Notes: a model not told the origin generated them from the sequence alone. A stretch of DNA of 64,000 nt from JBDHWI01 sp964590135 (GCA_964590135.1 CAZPVX010000001.1:1-64000), one strand, 5' to 3'. Positions 10,526-20,466 are shown, numbered from the stretch's first letter. Numbers and translations are program-made.

Positions 10526-11794
10526 TTACAAAAGTGATTGCTCAACATGGCGCAGGGCGCGCGAGAACAGCGCCAGCACGCATACGAGCGCGGAAAGCGT
10601 GCCGCCGACGATGAACACGCCCTGCACGCCAATCGCTTCACCGAGCGGGCCGGCGATCAACAGGCCAACCGGCCCGGCCAGCCCCATGGCGGTGTTCATC
10701 AGTGAAAGCACCCTGCCCTGCATCTCGTTTGGCACGCTGGATTGCAGGATCGCCATCATCGGTGCATTGCCCGTGGAATAGGTGACGCCACTGAGGAACC
10801 ACCAGAACGCACCCAACAACAACAGATTGCCCGGCGTGAGGCCGGTGAGTGCAACCGAGCCGCACGACACGGCAAATGAGACCATCACGACATAGATGCG
10901 ACTGCGGGTCACATTCCAGATGCTGATGGCCACGCCGCCGGCGATGATGCCGATGCCAGCCAACGCCTCCATGAACGCGACTTCGTTCACGCCGCCGTCA
11001 AAATGCTGCTTCACGAACAGAGGCGTCAGCGTGAAGGTGGGCATGATGGTGAGCACCACCAGCGCCATGACGCCGAACAACACGAGCAAGCTGCGCCGGC
11101 CAGCCACATAGCGCAAGCCGAGCTTGAAATCTGCCCACACGCCGAGTTGCAACGATGCCGGTTGGCGGATCTGCGGGATGGCGAAGATGAGCAGCGGTGC
11201 GATGCCGATGATGGCCGTGACGATGTCGATCATCAGCGCCCCCTGCAATGGCAACAGCGAGAGTGCCACTGCGCCAAGCGGCGCGCCGGCGATGGCAATG
11301 ACGCCTTGCAGCGTTTGATTCATGCCGGCCACGCGCGAAAGCCATTCCTGCGGCACAAGCATGGCTGTGCTGGCAACTGCCGCTGGATGTTGAAACGCCT
11401 GCATGGCGCTGCGGAAGAACATGAGGAGATAGACATGCCACAGTTGCGCACGATTGGATGCGAAGAGCACGATCAACGCCAGCATACACAGCGCGGTGAT
11501 GCCATCGGCGATGAGCATGATGTGCCGGCGCGACCAGCGGTCGGCAAAAGTGCCGCCTAACGGTCCGAGCAGCGCCTGTGGCAAAAGCGCCATGATGCCG
11601 GCGGTGGCGAGCGCGCTCGCCGAGCCGGTGGTCTGTGTGATCCACCAGATCAACACGAATTGCGTGAGCGAACTGCCGATGAGCGAAAACGCCTGGCCTG
11701 TCCAGATGGCAAAAAAGCGCGGCTTCCAGTTCGAGTTTGGATCCGCGCCTGTCACTGCCTGCGCCGGCGTCGCTGTTGTCATCGCTGTTTCCAT
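10526..11794 (-). CDS. MFS exporter (MFS_3/EntS-like)
   Basis: This 422-residue protein has about twelve transmembrane helices and resembles the MFS_3 group that includes the enterobactin exporter EntS and macrolide efflux pumps. A cytoplasmic loop after helix 2 shows the MFS motif variant GGTFADRWSRRHIM. The frame stays open 62 codons further upstream, but that extension is arginine-rich and hydrophilic. The ATG at 11794 was chosen because the family begins shortly before the block PRFFAIWTGQAFSLIGS. The substrate is unknown. Confidence 0.85.
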   Translation of the reverse strand: METAMTTATPAQAVTGADPNSNWKPRFFAIWTGQAFSLIGSSLTQFVLIWWITQTTGSASALATAGIMALLPQALLGPLGGTFADRWSRRHIMLIADGITALCMLALIVLFASNRAQLWHVYLLMFFRSAMQAFQHPAAVASTAMLVPQEWLSRVAGMNQTLQGVIAIAGAPLGAVALSLLPLQGALMIDIVTAIIGIAPLLIFAIPQIRQPASLQLGVWADFKLGLRYVAGRRSLLVLFGVMALVVLTIMPTFTLTPLFVKQHFDGGVNEVAFMEALAGIGIIAGGVAISIWNVTRSRIYVVMVSFAVSCGSVALTGLTPGNLLLLGAFWWFLSGVTYSTGNAPMMAILQSSVPNEMQGRVLSLMNTAMGLAGPVGLLIAGPLGEAIGVQGVFIVGGTLSALVCVLALFSRALRHVEQSLL

Positions 11795-11932
11795 GCGCGC
11801 TTCGTCTTTGTGTCGTGCGGCAGCGAAGGTTAACAGGCCGCGCCGATCAGATGTGCAAAGCCTGAGAAACTGCATCGCGCTTGCTCTGCCCGACCCCTTC
11901 CCTCTTTCCCTCTTTCTCCTATACTCGCGGGC

Positions 11933-12415
11933 ATGATCACCACCGACAACCTGATCGCGATGTATGCGCGCAACCTGCACTTCATCAAGGAATTCGCAGC
12001 CGGCTTAAACCACTCCGATTCGCTCGTGCAGCCGCCGGTGCCAGGCAATTGTATGAACTGGGTGATCGGTCACATACTGGTCTATCGCAATCGCATCTTG
12101 AAGATCGCGGGGCAGCCGGCAATCTTCGATGAGGTCACTGCCGCGCGCTATGCCGCAAACTCGAAGCCCATTCTTGGTGATGAATCGGGCATCGGCATTT
12201 TCGAGGACATGCTGCAGGCGCTGGATGCCTCGCAGGCTGCCATTGCGACGGCGATGAAGTCGATCACGCCGGCTGAGACAGAGAAGTGGTGGACGTTCGG
12301 CCAGCTCAACATGAGCGCCGGCGAGTGGATGCTGTTCCTGCTGCGGCACGAGGCGTATCACACCGGCAACCTGGAATTGCTGCGCGAGATTGCGCTGGCC
12401 AGGCGCGCAAAATAG
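11933..12415 (+). CDS. DinB-superfamily four-helix protein
   Basis: A 160-residue protein of the DinB/YfiT-like fold, a four-helix bundle whose three histidines bind a metal and act in thiol- or nucleophile-transfer reactions in characterised members. Candidate ligands are the His in NWVIGHI near residue 45 and those in RHEAYHTGNL near residue 143. A TATACT -10 box ends only seven bases before the ATG, suggesting a leaderless transcript. Its biochemical role is unknown. The pot operon promoter begins directly after its stop codon. Confidence 0.75.
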   Translation: MITTDNLIAMYARNLHFIKEFAAGLNHSDSLVQPPVPGNCMNWVIGHILVYRNRILKIAGQPAIFDEVTAARYAANSKPILGDESGIGIFEDMLQALDASQAAIATAMKSITPAETEKWWTFGQLNMSAGEWMLFLLRHEAYHTGNLELLREIALARRAK

Positions 12416-12444
12416 TTGTTGACACGGTGCGCGGCTTCTATAAT
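12416..12444 (+). promoter_or_regulatory. Promoter of the potA-pcs-potBCD operon
   Basis: TTGTTG (12416-12421) and TATAAT (12439-12444) have a 17-base spacer. The region leads into the potA start at 12570, giving a leader of about 120 bases without a recognised riboswitch. Confidence 0.7.
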
Positions 12445-12569
12445 CCGCGCCGTCGCCCTCTTGCATCTGTGATGCAGTGTGAGGGTTGGAACGCCGGCAC
12501 AAAGCAACGAATTTGTCGCCGGCGCAATCATGCAAGCCCGCTGCTTGCCCAAATTTGGAGGCACCCGAC

Positions 12570-13658
12570 TTGTCTGACTTCGCAGTTGAGATGCGCAACG
12601 TGACGAAAGCCTTTGGCGATGTGATCGCCGTGGACAACATCAGCATGGGCATTCGCCAGAAAGAATTCTTCGCCTTGCTCGGGCCGTCAGGTTGCGGCAA
12701 GACGACATCGTTGCGCATGATCGCCGGCTTCGAGCGCCCCACCAGTGGCGATGTCATGATCAACGGTCGCGATGTAGGCGCCACACCGCCCTTCCAGCGC
12801 AATGTCAACACTGTGTTCCAGTCATACGCGCTCTTCCCACACATGACCGTGGAGCAAAACGTCGCCTTTGGCCTGGAGATGCGGAATACCGCCAAAGACG
12901 AAATTCGCCGGCGCGTGGGTGAGGCGCTGGAGCTGGTGCGGTTGCCTCAACTGGCGCGGCGTTTCCCCAAGCAGATGTCGGGCGGGCAGCAACAGCGCGT
13001 GGCGCTGGCGCGCGCGCTGGTGAACCGGCCGGCGGTGCTGCTGCTCGATGAGCCGCTCGGCGCGCTCGATGCGAAGCTGCGCAAGGAGATGCAGATCGAA
13101 CTCAAGACGCTGCAGCGTGAAGTGGGCATTACGTTCATCTTCGTGACGCACGATCAGGAAGAAGCGCTGACGATGAGCGACCGCATCGCGGTGTTCTCCA
13201 AAGGCAAGGTGTTGCAAGTTGGGACGCCGCTGGAAATTTATGAGCGCCCCACCTGTCGCTTCGTTGCCGATTTCATCGGCGAGACAAATTTCCTGGACGG
13301 CAAGGTCGAATCAGTGGAGGGCGAATTTGCCACCATCATTGTCGGCGGCAGCTACAAGTTCATCGGGCGGGCGATGGAGGGTGTGCGCGCCGGCATCGAC
13401 GCCAGCCTAAGCGTGCGACCAGAGAAAGTGCAGTTGATCGAGCAGCCCTCAACCCAGCCCAATTGCTATCCGGTCACCGTGCATTCCATCGCCTACGTCG
13501 GCTCCGACACGCGCGTGATCGTCAACCTGGACGCGCTCCGGCTGGACATCTGGGAACAGAACACGACCAGCACGCTCGACCCGAACTACTTCTTCAAGGC
13601 CGGCGAGAAGGCCTATATGACTTTCAAACCTGAAAACGCGCTGGTGCTGGCAGGTTGA
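12570..13658 (+). CDS. potA: PotA-type ABC importer ATPase
   Basis: A 362-residue ATPase of a polyamine-type importer. It has Walker A GPSGCGKTT, signature MSGGQQQR, Walker B LLLDEPLGALD, the H-loop VTHDQEEA and a C-terminal TOBE regulatory domain from about residue 265. The start is taken as the TTG at 12570 because GGAGG (12557-12561) sits eight bases before it; the upstream in-frame codons lack such a site. It heads an operon with a phosphatidylcholine synthase gene and two permeases plus a binding lipoprotein. Spermidine/putrescine is the family default, but the substrate is not proven. Confidence 0.9.
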   Translation: MSDFAVEMRNVTKAFGDVIAVDNISMGIRQKEFFALLGPSGCGKTTSLRMIAGFERPTSGDVMINGRDVGATPPFQRNVNTVFQSYALFPHMTVEQNVAFGLEMRNTAKDEIRRRVGEALELVRLPQLARRFPKQMSGGQQQRVALARALVNRPAVLLLDEPLGALDAKLRKEMQIELKTLQREVGITFIFVTHDQEEALTMSDRIAVFSKGKVLQVGTPLEIYERPTCRFVADFIGETNFLDGKVESVEGEFATIIVGGSYKFIGRAMEGVRAGIDASLSVRPEKVQLIEQPSTQPNCYPVTVHSIAYVGSDTRVIVNLDALRLDIWEQNTTSTLDPNYFFKAGEKAYMTFKPENALVLAG

Positions 13659-13687
13659 CCGCGCATCATCACGCATCAAAGACAACC

Positions 13688-14398
13688 ATGCGTTCAATTT
13701 CAATTGCCGGGGAATGGAGAATCTGGCGCGCGCGCGCTGTTCACATTTACACCAGCCTCGGTCTGCCATGCGCGTTTCTGGCGCTGCTGTTTGCGCAGGC
13801 CGGCCAGGCGCGCACCGCGTTCGTCGTGCTGCTGGTCGCCATTCTAATCGATGGCACTGACGGTCCCCTGGCGCGCCGCTGGGATGTAAAAAGGTGGACG
13901 CCGAATTTTGATGGTCGCAAACTCGATGACATCATCGACTACCTGACATATGTATTTGTGCCGGTGTTCATCCTGTATCAATTTCAACTGGTTGCCGGCT
14001 GGGGAGTCTTCGCGCTGCTCTTCGCGCTGCTTGCCTCGGCATATCGATTCGTGAGCGAAGATGCCAAGACCGACGACAAGCACTTCACCGGCTTCCCGTC
14101 TTATTGGAATGTCGTTGCCCTGTTCATGGCGCTGCTGAAATCATCGCCGGCGGTGAACGCCATCGTCATCACCGTGCTGGCCGCGCTGGTGCTATTGCCG
14201 ATGAAGTTTCCGTCCTCACAGGCGCTCAGCCGGTGGGAATGGGTCGCGCTGGGGCTGTGCGGCGCACTGGTGATTTATCTGTTGCTGTTCAACTTCGACA
14301 ACCCTTTGCCGCTGCTGGTGTATCTGGCCTTGATCTATCCGATCTATCACCTGGTTTCTTCGATCATTAAATCTGTGCGAGGAGCGACACTGGAATGA
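13688..14398 (+). CDS. pcs: Phosphatidylcholine synthase (CDP-alcohol phosphatidyltransferase)
   Basis: A 236-residue integral membrane enzyme with about eight helices. The CDP-alcohol phosphotransferase signature is present as DGTDGPLARR with downstream G and LDDIIDY residues (about residues 54-87). The surrounding text (VKRWTPNFDG, DYLTYVFVPVFILYQF, KTDDKHFTGFPSYWN) follows the bacterial Pcs pattern, which condenses choline with CDP-diacylglycerol. The ATG at 13688 gives the usual Pcs length; an in-frame TTG at 13655 overlaps the potA stop. Its 3' end overlaps potB by four bases, so it belongs to the transporter operon. The subfamily is judged by eye. Confidence 0.8.
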   Translation: MRSISIAGEWRIWRARAVHIYTSLGLPCAFLALLFAQAGQARTAFVVLLVAILIDGTDGPLARRWDVKRWTPNFDGRKLDDIIDYLTYVFVPVFILYQFQLVAGWGVFALLFALLASAYRFVSEDAKTDDKHFTGFPSYWNVVALFMALLKSSPAVNAIVITVLAALVLLPMKFPSSQALSRWEWVALGLCGALVIYLLLFNFDNPLPLLVYLALIYPIYHLVSSIIKSVRGATLE

Positions 14399-15312
14399 TC
14401 CAAACCATCCGCGAGCGCAAGTCACTGCAAATCGCCGGCCTGATGTTCCCCGGCGCATTCTGGCTGCTCATTTTCTTCGCCGTGCCGTTGATGTGGGTGC
14501 TGGTAATCAGCTTCATGTCGCGCGATGCGCAGGGCTTCCCCGCACCGCCGGCAACGCTCGACAACTACCGCACGCTGGTCGACGACATCCGCTTCAACCC
14601 ATCCATCACATTCGATGGCGAGTTGAACATCAAACTGTTCGATGGCCTGTATCTCAACCTGCTCTGGCAGTCGATCTGGTTGTCGTTCATCACCACCATC
14701 ATCACGCTGCTGCTGGCCTTTCCGGTGGCGCTGTTCATGGCGCGCTCGCCCAAGAAATGGCGCAATGTGCTGTTGTTTCTGGTGATGATCCCGTTCTGGA
14801 CGAATTTCCTCGTGCGCACCTATGCGCTGCTGTTCTTGTTTCGCGGCAACGGGCCGATCAACCTGGTGTTGACAGCGATGGGCATTCCGCCGCTAGACTT
14901 GCTGTTTACGCCCACCGCCATCGTCATCGGCCTGGTGTATGGCAACCTGCCGTTCATGATCCTGCCGCTCTATACATCGCTCGAAAAATTCGACTGGTCG
15001 ATGATCGAGGCGGCGCACGACCTGGGCGCAAACACGCTGCGCGCCTTCACGCGCGTGATGCTGCCGCTGATCAGCCCGGGGCTGGTCGCCGGCGCCATCC
15101 TCACGTTCGTGCCGGCAGTCGGCTCGTACATCACTGTCGAATTGATGGGTGGCGGCCGCGTCAACATGATCGGCCGCAGCATCGCCGCGCAGTTTTCAGA
15201 CACGGCCAACTGGCCCTTTGGCTCGGCCATGGCGCTGGTGCTGATGGTCATCGTAACGATTGCCGCCGTGGTGTATTTCCGCTACAGCCGCGGCGAGCGC
15301 GCCGCACTCTGA
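14395..15312 (+). CDS. potB: PotB-type ABC permease
   Basis: A 305-residue inner-membrane permease with six helices and the EAA loop EAAHDLGANTLRAFTRVMLPLISPG near residue 205, which docks on PotA. Length and motif spacing match PotB. It overlaps the pcs stop codon (ATGA) and precedes potC by one base, so expression is probably coupled. Confidence 0.92.
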   Translation: MIQTIRERKSLQIAGLMFPGAFWLLIFFAVPLMWVLVISFMSRDAQGFPAPPATLDNYRTLVDDIRFNPSITFDGELNIKLFDGLYLNLLWQSIWLSFITTIITLLLAFPVALFMARSPKKWRNVLLFLVMIPFWTNFLVRTYALLFLFRGNGPINLVLTAMGIPPLDLLFTPTAIVIGLVYGNLPFMILPLYTSLEKFDWSMIEAAHDLGANTLRAFTRVMLPLISPGLVAGAILTFVPAVGSYITVELMGGGRVNMIGRSIAAQFSDTANWPFGSAMALVLMVIVTIAAVVYFRYSRGERAAL

Positions 15313-15313
15313 C

Positions 15314-16165
15314 ATGACAACCGATTCAACTGTCATCCTGCTAGGCGACCGCAGCGAGGTGCGACCGCGCCGGCGCAACGACCGCCCTTCCGCCCGCATC
15401 GGCCGCTTCACTCTGGTCTTCATTGCGCTCGCCACGTTCGTGTTCTTGTATGTGCCGATCATCCTGCTGGTCATATTCTCATTCAACAGCGCCCGCACCG
15501 GCGCGGTGTGGCAGGGCTTCACGCTGGATTGGTACGAGCGTATGTTCAACAATCCGCGCATCCTGGATGCAGCGTGGCGCAGTGTGGTGATCGCGGTGCT
15601 TTCGACCGCCGGCTCAGTCGTCATCGGCACGCTCATGGCGCTGGCAATGGAGCGTTACAAATTTCGCAGCAAGGGCGCCTGGGACGCGCTGCTCTACATG
15701 CCGGTCATCATCCCGGAGATCGTGATGGGTGTATCGCTGCTGTTGTTCTTTGCCGCCGCCAACTTCGAACGTGGTCTGTTCACACTGGTCGTCGCGCACA
15801 TCGCCTTCTCCATGCCATTTGTGTACCTCACCGTGCGGGCGCGGCTGGCCGATTTTGACATGTCGGTGGAGGAGGCGGCACAGGATCTGGGCGCAAATGA
15901 GTGGACGACATTCTGGCGCATCACCGTGCCGCTGCTCATGCCCGGCATCGTCAGCGGCGCACTGCTGGCCTTCACGCTCTCCATTGATGACTTTGTCATC
16001 TCGTTCTTCGTGAACGGCAAGGGTTGGACGACGCTGCCGATCTATATCTGGTCGTCGATCAAGCGTGGCATCACGCCGGAGATCAACGCCATTTCAGCAG
16101 TGATGCTGGTATTCTCGATTGTGCTGGTGGTGCTATCACAAGCGCTGCAACGGCGTGAGCGATAA
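15314..16165 (+). CDS. potC: PotC-type ABC permease
   Basis: A 283-residue second permease of the same importer, with a short basic N-terminal tail, six helices and the EAA loop EEAAQDLGANEWTTFWRITVPLLMPG. The ATG at 15314 lies one base after the potB stop codon; the frame is open further upstream but would overlap potB. It pairs with PotB to form the translocation path. Confidence 0.92.
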   Translation: MTTDSTVILLGDRSEVRPRRRNDRPSARIGRFTLVFIALATFVFLYVPIILLVIFSFNSARTGAVWQGFTLDWYERMFNNPRILDAAWRSVVIAVLSTAGSVVIGTLMALAMERYKFRSKGAWDALLYMPVIIPEIVMGVSLLLFFAAANFERGLFTLVVAHIAFSMPFVYLTVRARLADFDMSVEEAAQDLGANEWTTFWRITVPLLMPGIVSGALLAFTLSIDDFVISFFVNGKGWTTLPIYIWSSIKRGITPEINAISAVMLVFSIVLVVLSQALQRRER

Positions 16166-16205
16166 TCGCCGGCGAGATCTATTGAACCGGAGGACATCCA
16201 TAGAA

Positions 16206-17366
16206 ATGAAGAGCAAGAAGTCGTTGATGGCGGCAATGACCGCTGCATTCGTGCTGGCAGCATGCGGCGGACAAGCCGCGCAACCGACGAGCGCGCCGGC
16301 AGCCACGACTGCGCCAGATGCCGGCGGCAACACTACCGCCACAAGTGGCGAGTGCCCGGGTGACAAAAGCAAGCTCGCCAAAGAGATGAGCTGGTACACG
16401 TGGGGCAACTACGTCTCCGATGAGGTGGTCAAGCGCTTTACGGATGCTTGCGGCGTCGCCGTGAAGGTCGACGTTTACAGTTCCAACGAGGAGATGGAAG
16501 CCAAGTTCAAGGCCGGCGGCAACCCAGGCTACGACCTGATCACGCCATCAGATTACATGGTCGCCAAGATGGCATCTGCCGGCATGTTGGAGAAGCTTGA
16601 CCTCAACAACATCCCCAATTTCAAGAACATCGCCCCGGGCCACAAGGGCCTTTACTTCGATCCGAACAACGAATACTCGGTCGCCTACAGCTGGGGCACC
16701 ACCGGCATCGCCTACGACAAGACCAAGGTGAAGGAGCCGATCACGAATTGGAAGCAGATCATGGAGCCGGCGGACGATTTGAAGGGCAAGATCGGCATGC
16801 TGGACGATATGCGCGAATTGCTTGGCATGGCGCTGCGCTACAAGGGTTTCTCGGCCAATACTTCCAGCGCTGATGAAATCAACGCCGCGCGCGATGCGCT
16901 GATTGCACAGAAACAATTCGCCAAGAACTACTCCGATAGCCCGACCAACCTGACAAATTTGGTCGCTGGCGATGTGCTGGTCGCAATGATCTACACCAAC
17001 GACGCGATGACGGCAAAGAGTGAAAACCCGAACATCGAATACATCATCCCCGAAAACGTCAGCACGATCTGGCAGGACAACCTTTCTGTGCCAAAGGATG
17101 CGCCGAGCAAATACACGGCTGAGGTGTTCATCAACTTCTTGTCTGACCCGAAGAACGCCGCAGACAACGCCAATGAGATCGGCCTGACTACGCCGAATGC
17201 TGAAGCGCTGAATCAAGGGTTGATCGACGAGGCATTGCGCAACAACCCGATGGTCTATCCCGACGTGCAGGCGCTTGGCGACCGGCTGGAGTTTTTGCAC
17301 AAGGGCGACCCAAAGGTGGACGAGCTCTTCCAGCGCGCCTTCGATGAAATCAAGGCTGCGCAGTAG
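16206..17366 (+). CDS. potD: PotD-type solute-binding lipoprotein
   Basis: A 386-residue extracytoplasmic binding protein. A lipoprotein signal (LAACGG, lipid Cys near residue 19) is followed by an Ala/Thr/Pro linker and a two-lobed spermidine/putrescine-binding fold (SWYTWGNYVSDEVVKRF, YDLITPSDYMVAKM). GGAGGA lies 11 bases before the ATG at 16206. It captures the substrate for PotABC, and a strong terminator closes the operon just after it. Because the operon also carries pcs, a choline-related ligand should be considered besides polyamines. Confidence 0.92.
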   Translation: MKSKKSLMAAMTAAFVLAACGGQAAQPTSAPAATTAPDAGGNTTATSGECPGDKSKLAKEMSWYTWGNYVSDEVVKRFTDACGVAVKVDVYSSNEEMEAKFKAGGNPGYDLITPSDYMVAKMASAGMLEKLDLNNIPNFKNIAPGHKGLYFDPNNEYSVAYSWGTTGIAYDKTKVKEPITNWKQIMEPADDLKGKIGMLDDMRELLGMALRYKGFSANTSSADEINAARDALIAQKQFAKNYSDSPTNLTNLVAGDVLVAMIYTNDAMTAKSENPNIEYIIPENVSTIWQDNLSVPKDAPSKYTAEVFINFLSDPKNAADNANEIGLTTPNAEALNQGLIDEALRNNPMVYPDVQALGDRLEFLHKGDPKVDELFQRAFDEIKAAQ

Positions 17367-17410
17367 GATTCTCCTCACAGCGTTTGCATTCCAGGCGAGA
17401 AGCGCACATG

Positions 17411-17439
17411 AAAAGGGCGGACCGGCGGTCCGCCCTTTT
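17411..17439 (+). terminator. Intrinsic terminator of the pot operon
   Basis: A perfect hairpin (13-base arms, AAAAGGGCGGACC with its complement, three-base loop) ends in a short T run 45 bases after the potD stop codon. Confidence 0.85.
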
Positions 17440-17529
17440 CATTTTCTCAGACAGGTTTGATATCGTCGTCCAGTGCGAGATCGTCATCCAAACAACGACA
17501 ACATCATCAAGTCCGCCGGCCCGCTGTTC

Positions 17530-18459
17530 ATGCGATTGATCGAAGTGTGCTTTTTCATCACGCCGGCCCTCGTCGCGCTCGCGCTTGCCGGCGCAGTGCT
17601 TTTTCTCCTCAATGGCTCAGTTGCGCTCGCCGCGCTGTGCGTGCTCCTCGCTGCGATTGCGCTGGTCGGCGTCTACGCGCGCTTCATCGCGCCGTGGCAG
17701 TTGAAAATCAGACGGCTCGACGTGGGCGATCTGGGGCTTCAGAATCTCAACTCACCGAATTCCCATCCGCTCAAGATCGTCTTCTTCTCCGATTTGCACG
17801 CCGGCCGGTTCAAGCGCGCCAGATGGGTGCAGCGCATTGTCGACACGGTCAACGCACAATCACCCGACGTGGTGTTGATCGGAGGCGATTTCGTGGGCCA
17901 CGTCAAATGCAATGAACTGCCGGCGCTGCTGGCGCCGCTGGCTCAATTGAAGCCGCGCATCGGCGCCTTTGCCGTGATGGGCAATCACGACTACGGCCTG
18001 CCCGACATCGACCACTCTCAGGCGCTGCATCGCCTGCTCGCCGGCATGAACATTCGCATCATCCACAACCAATGCGTGCAACTGCGCGACGACCTGCGAC
18101 TGCTGGGCGTGGACGAGATCTGGACCGATCGTGATGACCTCGCCGGCGCAATCACGCGCTGCGAAGCCTGCGCAGAACGCACGCTTGTGCTGGGTCACAA
18201 CCCTGATCTGGTTTTGCGTCTGGGTGACGAGCATGCGGCACTGAGGGAGCATGGCACCTTGTTCCTCTTCGGCCATACGCATCACGGCCAGATTCACCTG
18301 CCCTTCGCCCCTGGCCTCGCCATCCCGATCAAGTCACAGTTTTATCGCGGGTTGTATCGCATCCCCTACGGAACGATGTATGTGTCCGCCGGCGTGGGCG
18401 AAGGCAGTTCCCCCACCCGCCTGAACACGTGGCCCGAGGTCGTCGTATTCGAGATTTGA
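17530..18459 (+). CDS. Membrane-anchored calcineurin-like phosphoesterase
   Basis: A 309-residue metallophosphoesterase of the YkuE/YaeI type. Two N-terminal hydrophobic segments (about residues 5-55) are followed by the five metal-site blocks SDLHAG, GGDF, GNHD, GHN and GHTHHGQ. Such enzymes use a dinuclear metal centre, often on lipid or cell-wall precursor phosphates. The ATG at 17530 was chosen over an in-frame GTG at 17473 because it places the first helix at the N-terminus. It is a single gene, convergent with the PA14 protein gene and only two bases from that gene's stop. Confidence 0.85.
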   Translation: MRLIEVCFFITPALVALALAGAVLFLLNGSVALAALCVLLAAIALVGVYARFIAPWQLKIRRLDVGDLGLQNLNSPNSHPLKIVFFSDLHAGRFKRARWVQRIVDTVNAQSPDVVLIGGDFVGHVKCNELPALLAPLAQLKPRIGAFAVMGNHDYGLPDIDHSQALHRLLAGMNIRIIHNQCVQLRDDLRLLGVDEIWTDRDDLAGAITRCEACAERTLVLGHNPDLVLRLGDEHAALREHGTLFLFGHTHHGQIHLPFAPGLAIPIKSQFYRGLYRIPYGTMYVSAGVGEGSSPTRLNTWPEVVVFEI

Positions 18460-18461
18460 AA

Positions 18462-20466
18462 TTACGGCGTTGAGATGATCACAATCACCGTGCCAGTAGG
18501 GCTTGGCGTATCAGTCGGCGCCGGCGTGGGCGGCACAACGATTGTCGGCATGGGTAACACTGTCGGCACGATGATCGTTGGCACAACGATCGTTGGCATG
18601 GGCAGCACCGTTGGTGGCGCCGGCGTTGTCGGCACGATGATGATGATCGGCGTGTTGGTTGGCGTGGGCGGGAATGGCGGCGTCGGCGTAGGCGGCGCTG
18701 GCAACAGGCTCCACGTGAACTTGATGCGCGCCACGCCGCTGAACTCCACGAATTGCACTTGCATGAAGTTGTTGCCAGCGGGCAGCACGCGCGTGCCGNN
18801 NNNNNNNNACAACGCTCATGACCGGAATCATGGCGTTGCGCAGCGCGTGGCCGGTGATGATCTTCGCGCCGGGCGTAAGCGCATCCAACCCTGGCACGAT
18901 GCTGTTGTTGATGAACACGCGCACACCATCATCCACATCCGCTGTGAACACATAGGTGCCGGCGATGGGGAAGTTCACCGTGCGCTGCCAGTCCACCGAG
19001 AAGTTGTCGGGATTCACCTGCACCGCCGGCGAACCCGTGCCCCAGTCAAAGCTGATGAATGGATCCGGCACAAGCATGTCAGAGCTGATGTCATCGCGCT
19101 TCAACACGATCGGGCCGCCACGATTTGGGTCGTTGTAGTAGCGTCCCACCCAGCCGGCATAGAACACCCGCCATGAAAGCGCCAGCCGCGCGGTGCTGCC
19201 CGATTTGTAATATTCCACGCGCAATGAGTGCGGGCCGGCAGTCAGGGGCCGGCTTACCGTCACCGTGCGCAGGCCGCCGTTGAACCATTGATCCAGCACC
19301 ATCTGGCCGTCGATGAAAAAGCGCGCGCCGCCATCCACCTGCAATGTGAACTGGAAGTTATCGGTGGAGGGGAAGTTCTCGTTGCGCGTGAACACCGCCG
19401 ACCAATTGTTGCGCGGCACACCCGGGCCGGGGCTGTTCGTGCCCCAGTTCACGCTCAAGTTGTTCAGGTTCTGCTCAAAGACCGGCGACCCGCTCAGATC
19501 CTGATTGGCGAAGTATTGTGCGAACCAAATACCCTGCGCATTCGGATCGGGCGAGGGCGTGACGACGATGGACGTGACACCAGGCGTGGCTGCGCACGCC
19601 GGCGGCAATGTCGGCACTGGCAGCGGCTGGCTGATGGTGTTGTTTTCGCGGTTGCTCTCCAGTATCTGGCCGGCAGGGTCGATGATGACCGTGTTCGGGC
19701 CAGTGACATAGCCCGGCACCCACAGTGTGGCGAACTGGCCTGGCGCGAGGCCATTCGGCACGAATGCTTGCTGGTTGTTCACCTGCACGACAAACGGGCC
19801 GGCGGGTGCGGTGCCGGTGTTCAAAATATCCACGCGAATGCCGAGTTGCGGGCTGGGCGGCGAGCATGCGCTGCCCGTCTCCAACTCGATCCGCACGCCG
19901 GCAATCACCAAATCAGGCAGCGGGCCGGTCGGCGGTGGCGTGGGCAGGTCAGGTTGCACAACTGGCGTGGGCGTCGCCGCATCACCCGACACGTTGAACG
20001 AGGTGAATTGGGTGAAACCACTGGCTGCGCCGCGCGCGACCAGCACAAATTGGCCCGTTTGCGCGGGCGCAATCAAGCCATCTCTGACGAATACGCCATC
20101 CGCGCCGGCCACCGCGTCACCCAGTCGCGTGAACTGGTTGAAGGGTGCATCCGCTGATGGGCCGACAAAGATTTCGACGGCCTCGTTCGGCTGGAAATTG
20201 CTGCCGCGGACACTGAATGGCGAGCCTGGCAGCACTGCGCCGGCCAGTTCGATGCGCGCGCTGCTCTGAGGCGCGATGGTCGGATCAGGATTGACGCGGT
20301 TGTTGAGGCCTTCACCCAGCAACAGGCCGGCGATGGTGCAACATGCAATCAAGGCCAGCACCGTGCCGATGCCGGCCAGAATATAGCGCGATGGCGATGG
20401 AGCATCGAGCGACTCTTCCGTGGTGACCGGTGAAGATGTGGTGATTGGATCGTGATCTTCGCTCAT
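18462..20466 (-). CDS. Membrane-anchored surface protein with CARDB and PA14 domains (interrupted by a scaffold gap)
   Basis: The N-terminal piece (20466 to 18809) has a short cytoplasmic tail, one transmembrane helix, a beta-sandwich segment, a CARDB-type adhesion domain (PDLVIAGVRIE, PAGQILESNRENN), one complete PA14 domain (IWFAQYFANQDLSGSP onward) and the start of a second. After ten N, a different frame (18798 to 18462) completes that PA14 domain (GNNFMQVQFVEFSGVARIKFTW) and runs into a tail of repeated Pro/Thr/Val segments. The two pieces are one gene split by the gap. PA14 domains bind sugars, so a surface adhesin or sensor is likely. The tail ends at 18462. Confidence 0.75.
18799..18808. 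other. Scaffold gap (ten N) inside the PA14 gene
   Basis: Ten unresolved bases shift the frame of an otherwise continuous PA14 domain. The 50 bases on the right flank read as a different kind of protein (see findings), so a chimeric contig end is possible. Confidence 0.95.

Noticed and set aside
18475..18780. Gly/Val/Thr-rich repeats on the plus strand
   Set aside because: They are the reverse of the Pro/Thr/Val-rich tail of the PA14 protein, not a separate repeat gene.
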